Below are positions 1 through 13,268 of a stretch of DNA of 64,000 bases, piece after piece (positions within the stretch are counted from its first letter, which is position 1; the number at the start of each line of letters is the position of its first letter). A program made the translations under genes and the position numbers. The notes beneath the pieces were generated by a model. It was not told the origin of the DNA, did no database searches, and saw only the letters and a list, made by a program, of their open reading frames with translations. Source of the DNA: Trichoplax sp. H2 (Eukaryota > Placozoa > Uniplacotomia > Trichoplacea); the NCBI GenBank assembly GCA_003344405.1, contig NOWV01000011.1:124001-188000 (forward strand). Direction: 5' to 3'.

Positions 1-118
1 TCTGACGCAGTATAATCGATGATAGCATTAACTTAAAAATGCCGTACTATTTTCTATATTTCGTCTTGAAATACATTCAAAATTTCTTACGTTAGTAAAA
101 ACTTATCGCTATTTACAG

Positions 119-3100
119 AGACCCAAAAAATGGTATGACACCACTACTGGAAGCCGCAAGAAGTGGGCGCGAAGTTATTATTAGCACATTACTGAAAAAT
201 GTAATGCTAGTACCGTCCAAAATATCACTAGCTTATTAGAACCACATATACGATAGCTAACTGCAGGTTACTGCATGATTATATAGGGTGCAGATCCTCA
301 TATCCGAAATAAGGAAGGAAGTACAGCGCGTTCCTTAGCTGTACGCTCTGGTAATACTGTTGCAGTTAAAATGTTTGACAACCTCTTACCTCAACGCGAT
401 GACTCTAAACTAACATCGAGTGATCCAGGTCTGAATCAAGGATAACCCGATATGGAAATAGATATCTATCATTTCATTTCAGATATAATGTGACGTATTA
501 TAATGCTGCGCATTCATTTCCATGATTTTTACTCATAAGGTGTGGTCAGATCGAGATCATCTGATCAGATTGAAGAAATTAGCAAAGAAAATGCTAATCT
601 AAATACGCCGCAAGATTATGGCATTAGAAAAGGACCAGAAGAATTTAATCGCCTGGTTAGGCAAAAATCTAATGAAAAGCAATTACCTACTGCTGGTAAT
701 GAGATAGCCGATCTAGAAGGTAATTTTTCCAAGTTGACTCTAGGATTCGGAAAGTAAGAGATTGTATACTATTAGACATCTAAATACTTTCTTATATTCT
801 ATCTCTACAGCTCGTAAAACCGTTAAATTTCAAGAAGATATTGATGTAGCTCTAATACAATCATCAGATAAAGATGTGACTCCTACCAAAATGAATCCCC
901 TACCCACTGAACGAGGTATACATGATTTATTTCTCATTATGCCATTTAAAAAATTATCATAGCAATCGTACTAAATGACTACATTACGAACTAAAAGAAT
1001 TTATAACTAATCTTGTAATGAAACACTTTTCATCCATAAAATGATTTATATATAATACTAGCCGTTTCATCCAAGAAAGAAGTAGAAATCTTATCAAATA
1101 GTTCAGAAAGCGATTCTGATATTGGATTCTTTCGAGGTGGCATGGAAACAGTAAAATATGATGGTCCGTTAAGTCCAAGTTCAAGTAGTACTAATCTACT
1201 ACTTAAGCGCAGCGATTCTATTCCAGAAAAACAGGAGAATAAGCAGCAAAATACCGTAAGTAGACAAAACTCAGCAAGTTCTCGCGCAGTAAGTGATCAT
1301 GATGAGGGAGTCGTTCAGTTCTTGGAACAACTCAAGCTATCGAAATATTTATCGACTTTTGAAGAACAAGAGATCGATATGGAAACGCTATTGACGCTTA
1401 GTGAAGCAGATCTTATATCGATAGGAATCAAGTAATTGCTCAATTTCTTTACAAAAAACATTCACTACTGTTGCCGTAAACATTATAAACATTTATACTT
1501 AATGTCATCAAACTGGATACCATCATAACGGCATTCCATTTGCATCTATAGATTATTAGGTCCTAGAAGAAAAATTTCTATGGCAATATCGCGTCACTCG
1601 TCAAAGAGATCGTCTAAAGTTAGTATCTCTGTATCACTATACGAGTTAGATAAGACTATAATACATCCATCGTTTTTCATTAATTTAATATTAGTTATTT
1701 TAGAGCATTAGAGTATTGCTCTACAACTTTTAGCTATGTAGCTATTTAAATCTGGATATTGGAAGTCCTCTAAATTTAATTCCTCTCAATAAGTAGAATA
1801 CTGGAACTTCATAACTACAGTTTAAATAACTTCATTAAAATATGAAATTGTACTATAAAAATGACTTCAGATGTATAATTTCGAGACGAGGAATCATACA
1901 TGGAAGTCTCTCTTTCCCTAATGGTTTTTTTAAGTGTAGAATGTAATATATTTCATAAAATTACAATATTGCCTTTTTGTATAATATTATTGCTGCTTCC
2001 TCAACTAAAAGCTTTTGAAATATACTGATTAGGATTCGGGAATAAATCAAAATATAGAAAAAGAGAAAAGTGATTTAGAATCACGATTACAACAGGTAAA
2101 TTTATTTAATTCATTAGACAACATTTCTAATAGCATTCAACCAATGATTTAAAAATAACCCTGTTCACTCATCTATGCACCGATTTGGTGATAAATACCG
2201 TATGAAATTTTTACCTCATTTTTTGATGTTGTAAGAAATCAGTAAATCTAAATAGATTTCTATTCCACACATTCAACTTTAATTTGATGCAGTACTCATG
2301 CCATGCTGTATCACTCTTACTATTGTAGAAAGCTAATTTATTAGATTCATGTTATGAGTGAAATAGTAAAATTCTTCTGCCTGATTTACGAATCTTCTCA
2401 TTTAATCCGATACAGCATACCGTCACATGGTCTATTATAGTAAATAGTCATAATTGTATAGTAGTGTAGTATACCGATTTGAATAGATATAATTTATGTA
2501 ACTTCCAAGCTTTTTCCGTCTTAGTAAAGCTACCAGTAAATTCATACTATCCTGGAGAATGAACATAACTCCTACTATTTTACTCATTCTATATTTCAAT
2601 GTGATACATTTGTAGGCTTTAGACAAGATTAAATATATATCAAATCAACTACAGCAAAGCAATAAAACAAATGAACAATTACGCAAACATCTCAATGAAG
2701 AAAATTTGCGTAGTCAACAAGTCGTCAGAAATGTTAAAAAAATCAATGAAGCCACTGTGAAAGCTTTAAAACGTCTTACAGCAGCAAGGTTGTTGTTATC
2801 TCCCTACCCTATTTTACGTAGATTTTAGTTTAAGGAACTCCCATTTGGTATTAGAATAATTTTTTTTATTATAGGCAAACCAATGATATCATGCAAAAAA
2901 GTTTCCGTCAATTAGAATTGCGCTATCGCGGTATGCGAGTATAATATTTCTACTTTTAATTTAACGATAGCAAATTATTAATGATTCTTACCATGAAAAA
3001 TCAATTAATTTTTATTATCCTTCAGAAAATTAATTCAAAAATATATACCACTTACTTTACAGAAATGGCAAGGGCATTAGAAGCCAAGAAAATCAACTCA

Positions 3101-3286
3101 GAACCTGATGAATCGTCATCAAGTCCTTTATCTAGTAATAGTGAAACTAGTGAAACCATTAATAACACTACCGACAAATTACTTCCAGCCTTAAGTAATG
3201 TTAATAGTCAATTAGTCGAAGAACTCAATTCAGTTAATAACATGATAGAAATTGCTATAAGCAATCTTAATAAAATATCTCTTTGA
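119..3286 (+). CDS. ANKS3: ANKS3-like ankyrin-repeat and SAM-domain protein (3' part; 5' end outside window)
   Basis: Multi-exon 3' portion of a gene that begins before the window. Exons lie near 119-200 and 288-428 (ankyrin repeats, e.g. NGMTPLLEAARSG and GADPHIRNKEGSTARS), 541-752, 811-917, about 1070-1431, 1552-1621, 2030-2095, 2617-2790, 2875-2937 and 3064-3286 (TGA). The SAM domain spans the junction 1431/1552: FEEQEIDMETLLTLSEADL joins IGIK-LLGPRRKI in phase. A coiled coil follows (about 2030-2937), then an acidic Ser-rich tail. In vertebrates ANKS3 binds ANKS6, NEK8 and BICC1 in the nephronophthisis module at the ciliary inversin compartment. The order ankyrin, linker, SAM, coiled coil and the SAM sequence favour ANKS3 over ANKS6. 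The linker exon boundaries are less certain than the SAM and coiled-coil parts. Confidence 0.8.
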
Positions 3287-5265
3287 ATTAAGTCAGGCTC
3301 ATACTGTATAGACTAATAAATTACCTTCAAGACGATATAATACTGTATTTAATCTATCAATACTAACTTTCGTTTGTCGTTACTGACTGTTTACGTAATG
3401 AATATATATATTGCAGTTTACTACTAGCGTACAGTAAATTTCACTATAGCTCATGGACTACATATCATTTTTTGTCAAATCAAAAGTAATCCCTTAGCCT
3501 ATTTTTATCTCTGCGTTATTTTTACTATACTAATGATTATTAATTGAGCTTCATATCAGTTATAATTTTTATTGATCACAAGTTAATTTTTCCTACATTT
3601 AAAAATGTAATATCAAGAGTTAATAACTAGATAGACTGTACGCTTTTACTTACTATCAATTTTTTAATTATCGTTTGTGAATTTTAGTTTATATTCCATT
3701 TTAGTAAGTATTTACAATCTTAAACCTCGATTACACTATGATGCAAAGACATAGAATAATAGATAATGAAATTATCTCAAACAACTTCTCTTGGATTAAC
3801 TAATCTTATTACCTTACCTCTACTAGGTAGATCATTATTATTTTATTTTTCCTATGTATTTCTGATGAATTCGTTTCTTTTACAAATACATACAAGTAAT
3901 TAAGTCTGCGTAATTGACGATCTAAGCTACAATTATCATGAAGCTTGAATAAAATAATAATATCGTACTTAGGTACATTTTCTATATTATTATTAGGATC
4001 GTGAATGTTTAAGCTAGATTCCAAGTTTATTAGATGAAAATTTACCGATATTTACAACTATTTAGTATGCTCTATATTTATGGGTTAATATAACGATGAA
4101 GCCTTATTCACGTTAGCAGTGCAAAATTGCATGGTGCTAGCTTCAAAAACCCTCCAATTTTGATCAGCTGAGGTGCGAGATTCGCATTACTAACATTCCT
4201 TTTAATGAAGTTTCATTCTACATCAGTATACTTAATTATGAATTACGCTCCACCAAACCAATACTTCAAGATTAAAAATAATGTTATTTCATCATAGATG
4301 CTCCATTTTTAGTTTCGCAGCCTAAATATTTATTAATCATTTTTATTTGATGACACTATTTGCAAGCTATAAATAAATCCGATGCTATGAGATTTCTTAA
4401 GCTATATTTTCGTTAAATTGAACAGTTTTACTTATGCAAGACTGTTTATAATTTAAACACAAATTATAATTGATAGTATGATTTTAATTATATTGAGATA
4501 TATTTGAAATATCTTGCTTATTCAGACCAAAAAGGAAAAATACACATGAGTTATTCATAGCAATGTTTGTTCTATATTTTGTATAGATGTAACTAAGGCT
4601 GCATAGTAAATAATTTTTAAATACTTCATAATGTAGTACTATAATATCTTGAAATCTTACAAGTCTGCTATTTTCAAAGATCAAAAGCTATTCTATCTAC
4701 TATGGCATATAAAGCATTTATTAAGTAAATTATAGCTATTTTATGAAGGAATTTAATGACCTGTGGCCACAGTTGTCAATGCATTTTCGTCTTGCTGATT
4801 AAAACAATCACCGCAGGCGTTATAATATCCAAAAACACTTATAGCGCCTACTATGATACTGATTAAGATCTATTTGGATATAAGATTGTATTAATATGAT
4901 TGGATTTACATACGTATCGTACTTACTTTTATATCCTACGCTCCTGCTATCGATACAAATAATAATATATAAAATCGATCTAAATAATAATACTTACCGA
5001 AAATATAATGTAATGTTCAAAGAACTGTTTCTTGATCATAACTTTTACGTAAGCAAAGGCACAAGGTATATGAGCTTCTCGTTTTTGACTTTTAAAGCAT
5101 CTAAATGTATCATATATCATTAATTAATATCATTAATTGTAAATTTAGGGCTATAACGGAAAATTTAGGAACTGGTCTAATCAGACTTGATTAAGATGAT
5201 AGCTATCTGTTGCAAAATAGTGATAAAATCTCGGCCAGTCAAAAAATAAGCTGATATTCCTCTAG
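3287..5265. other. Intergenic, convergent 3' flanks of ANKS3 and SEL1L3-like
   Basis: AT-rich DNA between two convergent genes. The short open frames have no protein-like composition and no splice-compatible neighbours. I see no RNA gene or repeat family here. Confidence 0.5.
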
Positions 5266-8200
5266 TCACCTTTCGTAAAAATAAGCCGCAGCAGTTAAAT
5301 TGCCATTAGTTAAGGTTAAATTACGAGCACCAAAAGTGAAAACGGTGTCATTATCTAATTGGCCACTCTCAATTAACCAACCAAGGTTAAAATAGCCCTA
5401 AAAAATTAAATTTCAGTAATTGTAGATTGCTGTTGGAGGATAAATCAACAACAAAAAGAATAAATATCTCTAATTATCTGTATACAAATACATGTACAAG
5501 TCTAGTTCAGCCTGTAAAGTATGCTTATCTTTCTTTTATTTGCTGTATTTACTCCAAAAGAAAACGAATCTGCATTTATCTGAATATTTCTACCAAAATT
5601 TTGACCTATAGCAAATTTTAAATGTACTTGACAAGTAAAGCACTATACAGTATTTACTGAATCGTTCGTCGTTGTATTTCGGGTTAACGAGAGAGAATGA
5701 TTGTCATACAGTATATATCTGTTCCTCCATGCTAAATGTAATCATAATATCTTATATACATAAGAAATTCATTCCTATTTAACACTATTCAAATGGATGC
5801 TTCTATTGCGTATATACCAAATATCTAGTCCTTTTCTTACAACTCTAATAGCTATTACAATAATTCCGATTCAGAACAATCTCATTACTAATCAAGATAG
5901 AATCACAATACTCAGCAAGGATTAGATTTCTCTGTAAATTTCTGATTTATAACCTTGAGGGAGCTAATAAATCGCTGATAAGGCATGATAGTAGGAAGAA
6001 ACAGAAGCTCATTGTCCCTAACCGGTAAGGCTAAGGATGTTTAATTAAATTACCTGAGGTTCATTCTTTTCAGCTGCTTCGATATATAATTGTGTAGCTC
6101 GCTTACTATCTCGTTTCCCTTGCAATCCATACCAATAAGCATCTGCGATCTTGACTTTAGCTGTTAGACAATCAATTTAACATTAATTTATGTTGAAAGC
6201 ACGTAATTAACGTTTGCCAAATACATTCAACATTCGATTAATCAATACTAGAATTAATCAGTGAGTTAATCTATTCTAGTATCTGAAATTTTATGTCCGT
6301 AGAATCTAGAATTGATGTATCCTTCAAGGATAGTATAACGTATGAAAGATATATAATATATATGCATATTATATTTACATACTACAATATGTAAGTCATA
6401 TATAATGCAATAAATATAATTTTAAGCATATATGTAGGCATACTTCTTATCATTTTCTATAATTACCTGGTGCATGACCTTGTACAGCAGACAGATTATA
6501 CTGACGCCATACGCTATTATCGCAATCTGGTAATTCATTCTAGTCATATTTGGTGTTAAGAGAAAAGGATTTTACTGCAATCTATAGTTTGATGTCACGA
6601 TTATTGTGATCTTATCAGAATGCAAAATTTATATAACTCACGTAGAAATTTTCACATATGAAAGCAGCGTTAAATTGTGCGAATTCAATTCCAGCTTCAG
6701 CAACCATCAGATAGAAAAGAAATGCATGTCGTCTATAGTTTGGTGTTTTATGCAACATTTTTGATCAATTTATAGCTTCATACATTCTAATATAAAATAT
6801 TTTATGCAGTATTATTCAATTCAACAATTGAAATTTACTCATAAATAATACGTCTGATACCTATGAGATGCAAGAAAAGCATCTAAGCCTTTTCTTAACG
6901 TTTTGGCTAACATTGGACTTTTTTTAGCAACTCCATCAACATAGCTGCATTTGAATAAATATTAAGTTAAAGAAACTTTAACAGTGCTTTCAGAATGTGC
7001 TACAATTATCACAGAGTAAATTTAAATATCTGCTTTGGATTATCAAAAATGGAAGAAGAGAATTAATGTAACTCTACTGTATAGGACAAAAATTTTTACC
7101 CAATAGCTTGCGGACATGATCGTTTAATAAATTTATTGTGTCCCATAAAGGCTTGAGCAACTTCCATACTACCGTCCATACTACCAAGATTAGCTGCTTT
7201 AACAAAGTATTTTAAAGCCATTTCCTATATTATTGAAATGATTAATGGTTAAAAATTATTGATATTCCATAGATAAGTCTATTATATAATTCTATCACAA
7301 ATTATTGGATAAATAATTAAAATACATTAAACTAACTTCGTCTCTCGTTCCGTTATTTAACTGGCCTTGAGCGTACATATAGCCCAAGTTATAAGCAGCT
7401 TCAGGATGATTTAATTGCGCGGCTTTTTGATAGTAGTGTGCGGCTGCAAGTTTGTTATCATTGACATTAGCCGCAATCCAACCTAAGGCAAAGTATGCGT
7501 TAACGTTGCCCTATGCAAAATCAAAAGGAACGTTAGGCAGACGTCAAGATACTACGGTATATATGTGTATATAAACTAAATAATCCATAAAGATACTGGT
7601 AGCAATTATGATTAAAATCTATAGCATCAATACTATGCCAGCTGTTCAATGTAGATTGTAATAGTCTAATCGCAAACTTTATTCATACGCATAAATATTT
7701 TAAGCGTTTATATTATCCCTACCATCTTCGCTGCTTTTTCTAAATAAGTTACTGCTTTAGGCACATCTTTCGGAACACCTTGGCCCTATGAAAATGATAA
7801 TTCAGTTATTTAGTAGAAGTAATTTCTCAACCTGAAGAACTACCGTAATATGTTGTTTCTATAAGGTTAGTGGATGATATGGCAGTTAATGATAGCATAG
7901 TGGTATCTGCATGATTCTAATGGGATAACGGAATAAATTATCTACGCTTCATTACTTTAAAGACATTTACCTACCCTCAAATGAACAATTCCTAAATTAT
8001 AAATTGAATCCGGATCCTCATTTTTAGCTCCCATGCTGTAATACTTAGCAGCTGCTCTAAGATCCCTTTTAACACCTCGATTTCCCCAAAATAGTAATCC
8101 TGCCATTTGCGCCTATTTATTGCGATGCATAATTGAAATGATTTAGTGGTCTAAAACCGTTTTTAGTATTCAGTCTGGTATATTAGATAGCTTGATACTA

Positions 8201-11200
8201 TAGATATTAATAAATACAACATTCAGATCATTTTATTCATGTAAATCTATACCTGCGCTGACGTGAAACCCTTTTCCGCTTGGTATTTTACAAATTGTAC
8301 GTAACCGTCATTAAGCCCCTGCTGTCCTTCTAGATGTTCTGATATCGATAAACGGATTTCCTCAAGATCAACCTAGGATATACATACACGTAAGTTTAGA
8401 TAAAATGGGTTTGCAAAATCTAATTACTTGACTACATTTTATTTAAGCAAGTTAGTGTTTATGCATGTTGTCGTAGACTAATATCCAATTACATCGCCAA
8501 AGCGGTGAGCTTCAAGGTCTTCTCTTGTCCTAATTGCAGCTAATTTCAAATAAGCTACGTAAAGAAAGAACTTACATCAACTCCGGATGACCTATGCAGG
8601 AAACTTTAACCTCACACAGCAAGTTTTACTTCATTTAAGAGCTTAAAACTAATATCGATATGATAAATTTTGAGGTTAAATCATAGTAATCTTACCATAA
8701 GCTATATCACAAATTATAGGATAGCGGTCGATACCGTGAGCTTGACGAAAACCTAAGGCCATGCTAGCAAATTGATTTCCTCTATCACCAGATAAGAGAA
8801 TATAGAATATTCCCTAAAACGATTGCGATATTGAATTAAGCAACTTGTAAGCTATTCACTATAAATTTTAGGCCAAATAAGGCTTTAGGTCAGTTACTGC
8901 GGGATAAATTGAGTCCTAGCAACTTTGAGTATACTGCTATACCTTGTCAATATCTACGGGTGTTCCAATACCATTAGTATATAATGTTCCTTGAAAGTAA
9001 TATGCATCGGAGCTGCCAGCACATCCAGCGTAATCCAATATTTTAAATGCACGTTGATTATCTTTTTTAGTCCGTTCTTGACCTCCCTATAAACATTGTA
9101 TCAGACTATAACTACCTATATTTCATTAGCTATATGTTATTTTAACATATCTATTCATATTATATTGTATGATTGGAAACAATAATTCATTATGAATAAT
9201 AGCTATCTATATATAAAAGTCATCTGACCATAATCGCGAATGCTTGGTAATACAGCTCATCTCCTATGGAGGACATATCTAAATCGGTAGGATAGAGTCC
9301 CGGAGATCCATTTTTATAATTATTTTTAATTGTTGTATTGACTGCACTGATGACTTCTGGTGTGACTATCTCATTTACTGGAGCTAAGCATATCTGATAT
9401 CGTTCAATATTCTTCCTTAATATTCTCCACATAGCTGAAGGACATGATCCTATTATTTCAATCAAAAATCTATTAGTTGCTTACATGATCGTATTTCGAG
9501 ACTGAAGTATAAATACGCGTATACGATAATTACGTCAGTAATCAAACCTAAGATTTCTAAAATACTTTATGAACTAAATACATTATACGTGTATAATATA
9601 TTTTAATTAAATAACTTCAAAGTAAGCAATGAACCCTTAAATATTATGATAATTATTAATAAATAAAAGATGATAAAATCTACAGCGAATAGTTTACCGT
9701 ATCTATCTGCCTATTTATCAAAGTTGTATCCCAATAATTACTACACGCGTACAAATATGCAATATGATTGTTGCATAATTATTCTTTCAATTATACCAAA
9801 GTCAGTATAAATTTTTAATTATCATCACAAGCAATAATCAAAATTTGATGTAGTTATAATTTTCAATGTTACTGTAGTAATATTAAATTATTTCTGAGAA
9901 TTAAATTTATCTCATGAAGTGATGATAGAAGGATTAAACAATATGAGCACTTGCCGTAATTTCGCCTTCCTTTTGGATTGGCTGCCAAGTAATATTTAAT
10001 ATGTGTTCGCCTAATATCCCTTCTATACTGTAAGCAAATCTTTTTTTGCTGATTGAAGTCTAGTGATTAATCATTAGCGGTAGGTAAATAGAATGTAATT
10101 ATAGTGTTAACTAACGATTTAGTTCAAGTCTGTAACTATCGTACAGCTATCACATTTTACCTTTTACTAGCTCTGGTGGTTCCTTATGATCTGAAGGTAG
10201 CTATACGTATTGATTGCCGTTGGAAAAAAATATATGTTAAATCACATCTAATAAACTTATAAGTTAGGATCATTACTAATCTCTCATTACCAAATCATAA
10301 TGGATGCAATGTCTGCGGAATAGAGTTACTTTACTAAGATATCCTGTAAATGACGGAAAATTTTGATTTCCACCTAATGTCCACTGTCGTTCGTTATGAT
10401 TATAGCGTACTCTTCCAGGCAGTCTAAATTATCAAAGAATAGAATAATCTAATTTTCAATCAATTTCAATTTTACATAAAATTGTCAAATTAATCGTTGT
10501 GATAGCTTTAATCCACTGTATTTATTATAGTAATAAAGAGAATCTTAATTTTTCACGCTCTTTATCAAAACTGAAATCTATAACTAATTTCAGATGCAAA
10601 GATGGCCTTAATACGAACACATCAAATCGGCTGACTAATGTTTCATCGTCGCTTGACATATAAATGGTGGCCTATTGAAATAATCAAAATCGGTAAATAT
10701 GCTATTAATTTATATTGTATATGTTATCCTCTCATATAAATTAATCAATTTATAAACAATTCAGTTTACATAGAGAGGCTTCATAAAGTCGATGTTTTTA
10801 AAATTACCGTGTTAGAGCAAATGGTAAGGAGGATATGAACCCATGATTTGACTGGTATTTTCCATCCGGTAAGAAATGCATAAGGTTTGCCTGATGATAA
10901 TTCAACTTGCACATGCAAATTACCTATATTAAGGAATGATATTCAAGATTACTATATATATATCAGATTTTGGAATAAATTAAAGCTGAACAAAGTAAGG
11001 TAATATTATATTAAAATGAACCTATAAGAATTTGATGTGTTTCTAAATTATATTATATTGTCCTGTATCCCACAACAGATAATTAAATACTATATCAGAG
11101 AATAAACCTTTCAAATTGTGGCCAGCAAAATTAAATTACCTGCTTTAATTTCGTAAAGATGAGGCGTAAGAAATCTCTCTTGTTGGCGAAATATGATACT

Positions 11201-13268
11201 GCAGAAGTTATAGGGACATCTTCTAGCGATGTAAACCCACAAGGAAACGGTAACACTATAGAAAATAACGACACGTTTCGTTATAGGAAAATGATCATTT
11301 AACAAGTAATAAATAACATGCAGTACAAGCATAACAATTAAATACTACTTAATCTTTATGATTTCGTACCTTGGCGGCATAAAAATATTATCCAACCGTA
11401 TTGATGGATCGTAATATTTATCTAAATAGCTATCGAGACGAATAAAATGTATCGATAAATCGCTCATAGTCATTCGGTAGTATTTTCTAATAAATTTATG
11501 AATATTGATCATTTTACTGTATAATTAATGCTATATCAAATAGGTGAATATTACTTGAGTTATAATTGTTACAGTTAATAAATTATACTACTGTCGAATC
11601 GTCGAGATTAGATAAGGATATTTAGAGCAGGCGCTCCGAATATTTAAAGCAGCCACTAGTAAAAGGTAGGTTAAAGGTGACGTTTTATTAAATAATACCA
11701 TACGCCATCGGAAATTGATATTTTGGGGGATACTTATATATGTAAGACTCTTATGGCTATAAATGGATTGAATTATAATATTTTGTATTTCTCAAGTTAT
11801 TGTGTAATAATCAAGACCGAAAGAAAAATCTAAAACTACAATATTTTACATTTGGATTCAGGAGTTCTTCAATAAATTAATGAAATAAGTTTTTATGTTT
11901 TCGTTATAGCCATATGTTGATTAACTTATAATTATGTTTCTCTAATTGCTTTTTAATTAATAAATCTGTCGATGTAATCTGAAAGTACAATCTGTTATTG
12001 AGGATTGATGTTTTGGGTGGAGATTAATTAATGTAGAGCTATTGTGCTTGATTTATTACTAATAGTACGCAGTTGCTAAGTCTGGATAAGGATATTAAGA
12101 ATTGATTAACTCAAGATTTATGGTTATCTAAACTGAATAGTACAAGGCTAAAATAAATATTTCTAGTGATTAAAGTTAATGCTAATCTACAAGATCGTTT
12201 CTAACTATATTCAATATGCCGTAGAAATTGTAACTATTCTTTTAACCCCTGAGTGCGCAACTACCATATAACATTAACGAGCAAGCTGGGTCTAATAGAC
12301 CCGACAGTTAAGAATTACATCAATTTAATCATATTTATCAAAAAATTATAAAGCTATTTATCCTAAAGCACTTCTAGGTATACGAATACATCAAACTGCT
12401 TTTATCAAGATTTCTTGAAAGAACAGTGTTAACCTCGTGATTCCATTCTGTTCTCCAGAAAAGGTTATTGGTGTCTCTACCAAAGTTACAACTTCTGCAG
12501 TAATTAAAAAGACAAAAGAGCAACAAAAATCTTTTTCAAAAATATGAAAATCAAGTCGAATAAATATCAAAATGATTCTTCAAGTTTATGTGTGAAATAT
12601 GCGTAAGAAAGCAGAAAATTTCAACTGAATTTTAAATTTAAATACTTTTATATTCTTGATTTGAAGTTAACAATAACTAGATTAAATATCGGCTACTAAC
12701 CGCTCTCAATCTTGCAAGTTTTATCCCTATATTGCTCAAATTCGTTTTCACAAAATGAGACAGAATGACCCCAAATGTTCAAAGGATAGATACCATTAAT
12801 GCCAGCTAAATGAACCGACGATATACCATCTTCTTCCCACTTTTTTGGCTCAATTAAGGCTGCATAGAGATTAATTTGATGAGCGAAAGCGTCTAATTGG
12901 ACAATGGATTGGCCAACTCTTAACAACGCAGGCAATAAGACTTCAAAGTATATTACACCTTCTCCAGCAACGGGTATAGATTGATTATTCTGACTCACTT
13001 CCCAATGATATTGACGTATGTCAGTCGCTAATATGCGTATTGCCAACATTTTAGGATTTTTGCATTTGTACTTGATAGGTAGTATAATAATTTCCGATGG
13101 TACCAAAGATTTTTTAGGTTGAACAAAATCGACATATTCAGCTGGTACAATCTTCCGCCGCCTACTATCACTTCTGTGAGATAATCTGGATAATTGGGCA
13201 CGGCTAGTAAAATTAGGCCAAACGATGACGATATAAACGAAAATTACCCAGCTTATAGTCGCCTTCAT
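5266..13268 (-). CDS. SEL1L3: SEL1L3-like protein: signal peptide, LamG-like region, Sel1 repeats
   Basis: Long minus-strand gene with many exons. Exon 1 (12696-13268) begins with ATG and a signal peptide (MKATISWVIFVYIVIVW). Exon 2 near 12447-12515 joins in phase (ESEVVTLVETPITFSG). Exons near 11370-11480, 10835-10920 and 10320-10430 read as a beta-sandwich, LamG-like region (e.g. RQWTLGGNQNFPSFTGYLSK). From about 9465 down to 5266 there are Sel1/TPR-like repeats, such as FASMALGFRQAHGID, DLEAHRFGD, KIADAYWYGLQGKRDSKRA and GYFNLGWLIESGQL. This order (signal peptide, lectin-like region, Sel1 repeats) matches SEL1L3 rather than the ERAD factor SEL1L. The function of SEL1L3 is poorly known; the protein should enter the secretory pathway. 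The stop at 5266-5268 is the first in frame. If used, the C-terminus is shorter than in vertebrates; alternatively a donor at CGAAAG|GTGACT leads to a further exon I could not find. Confidence 0.75.
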
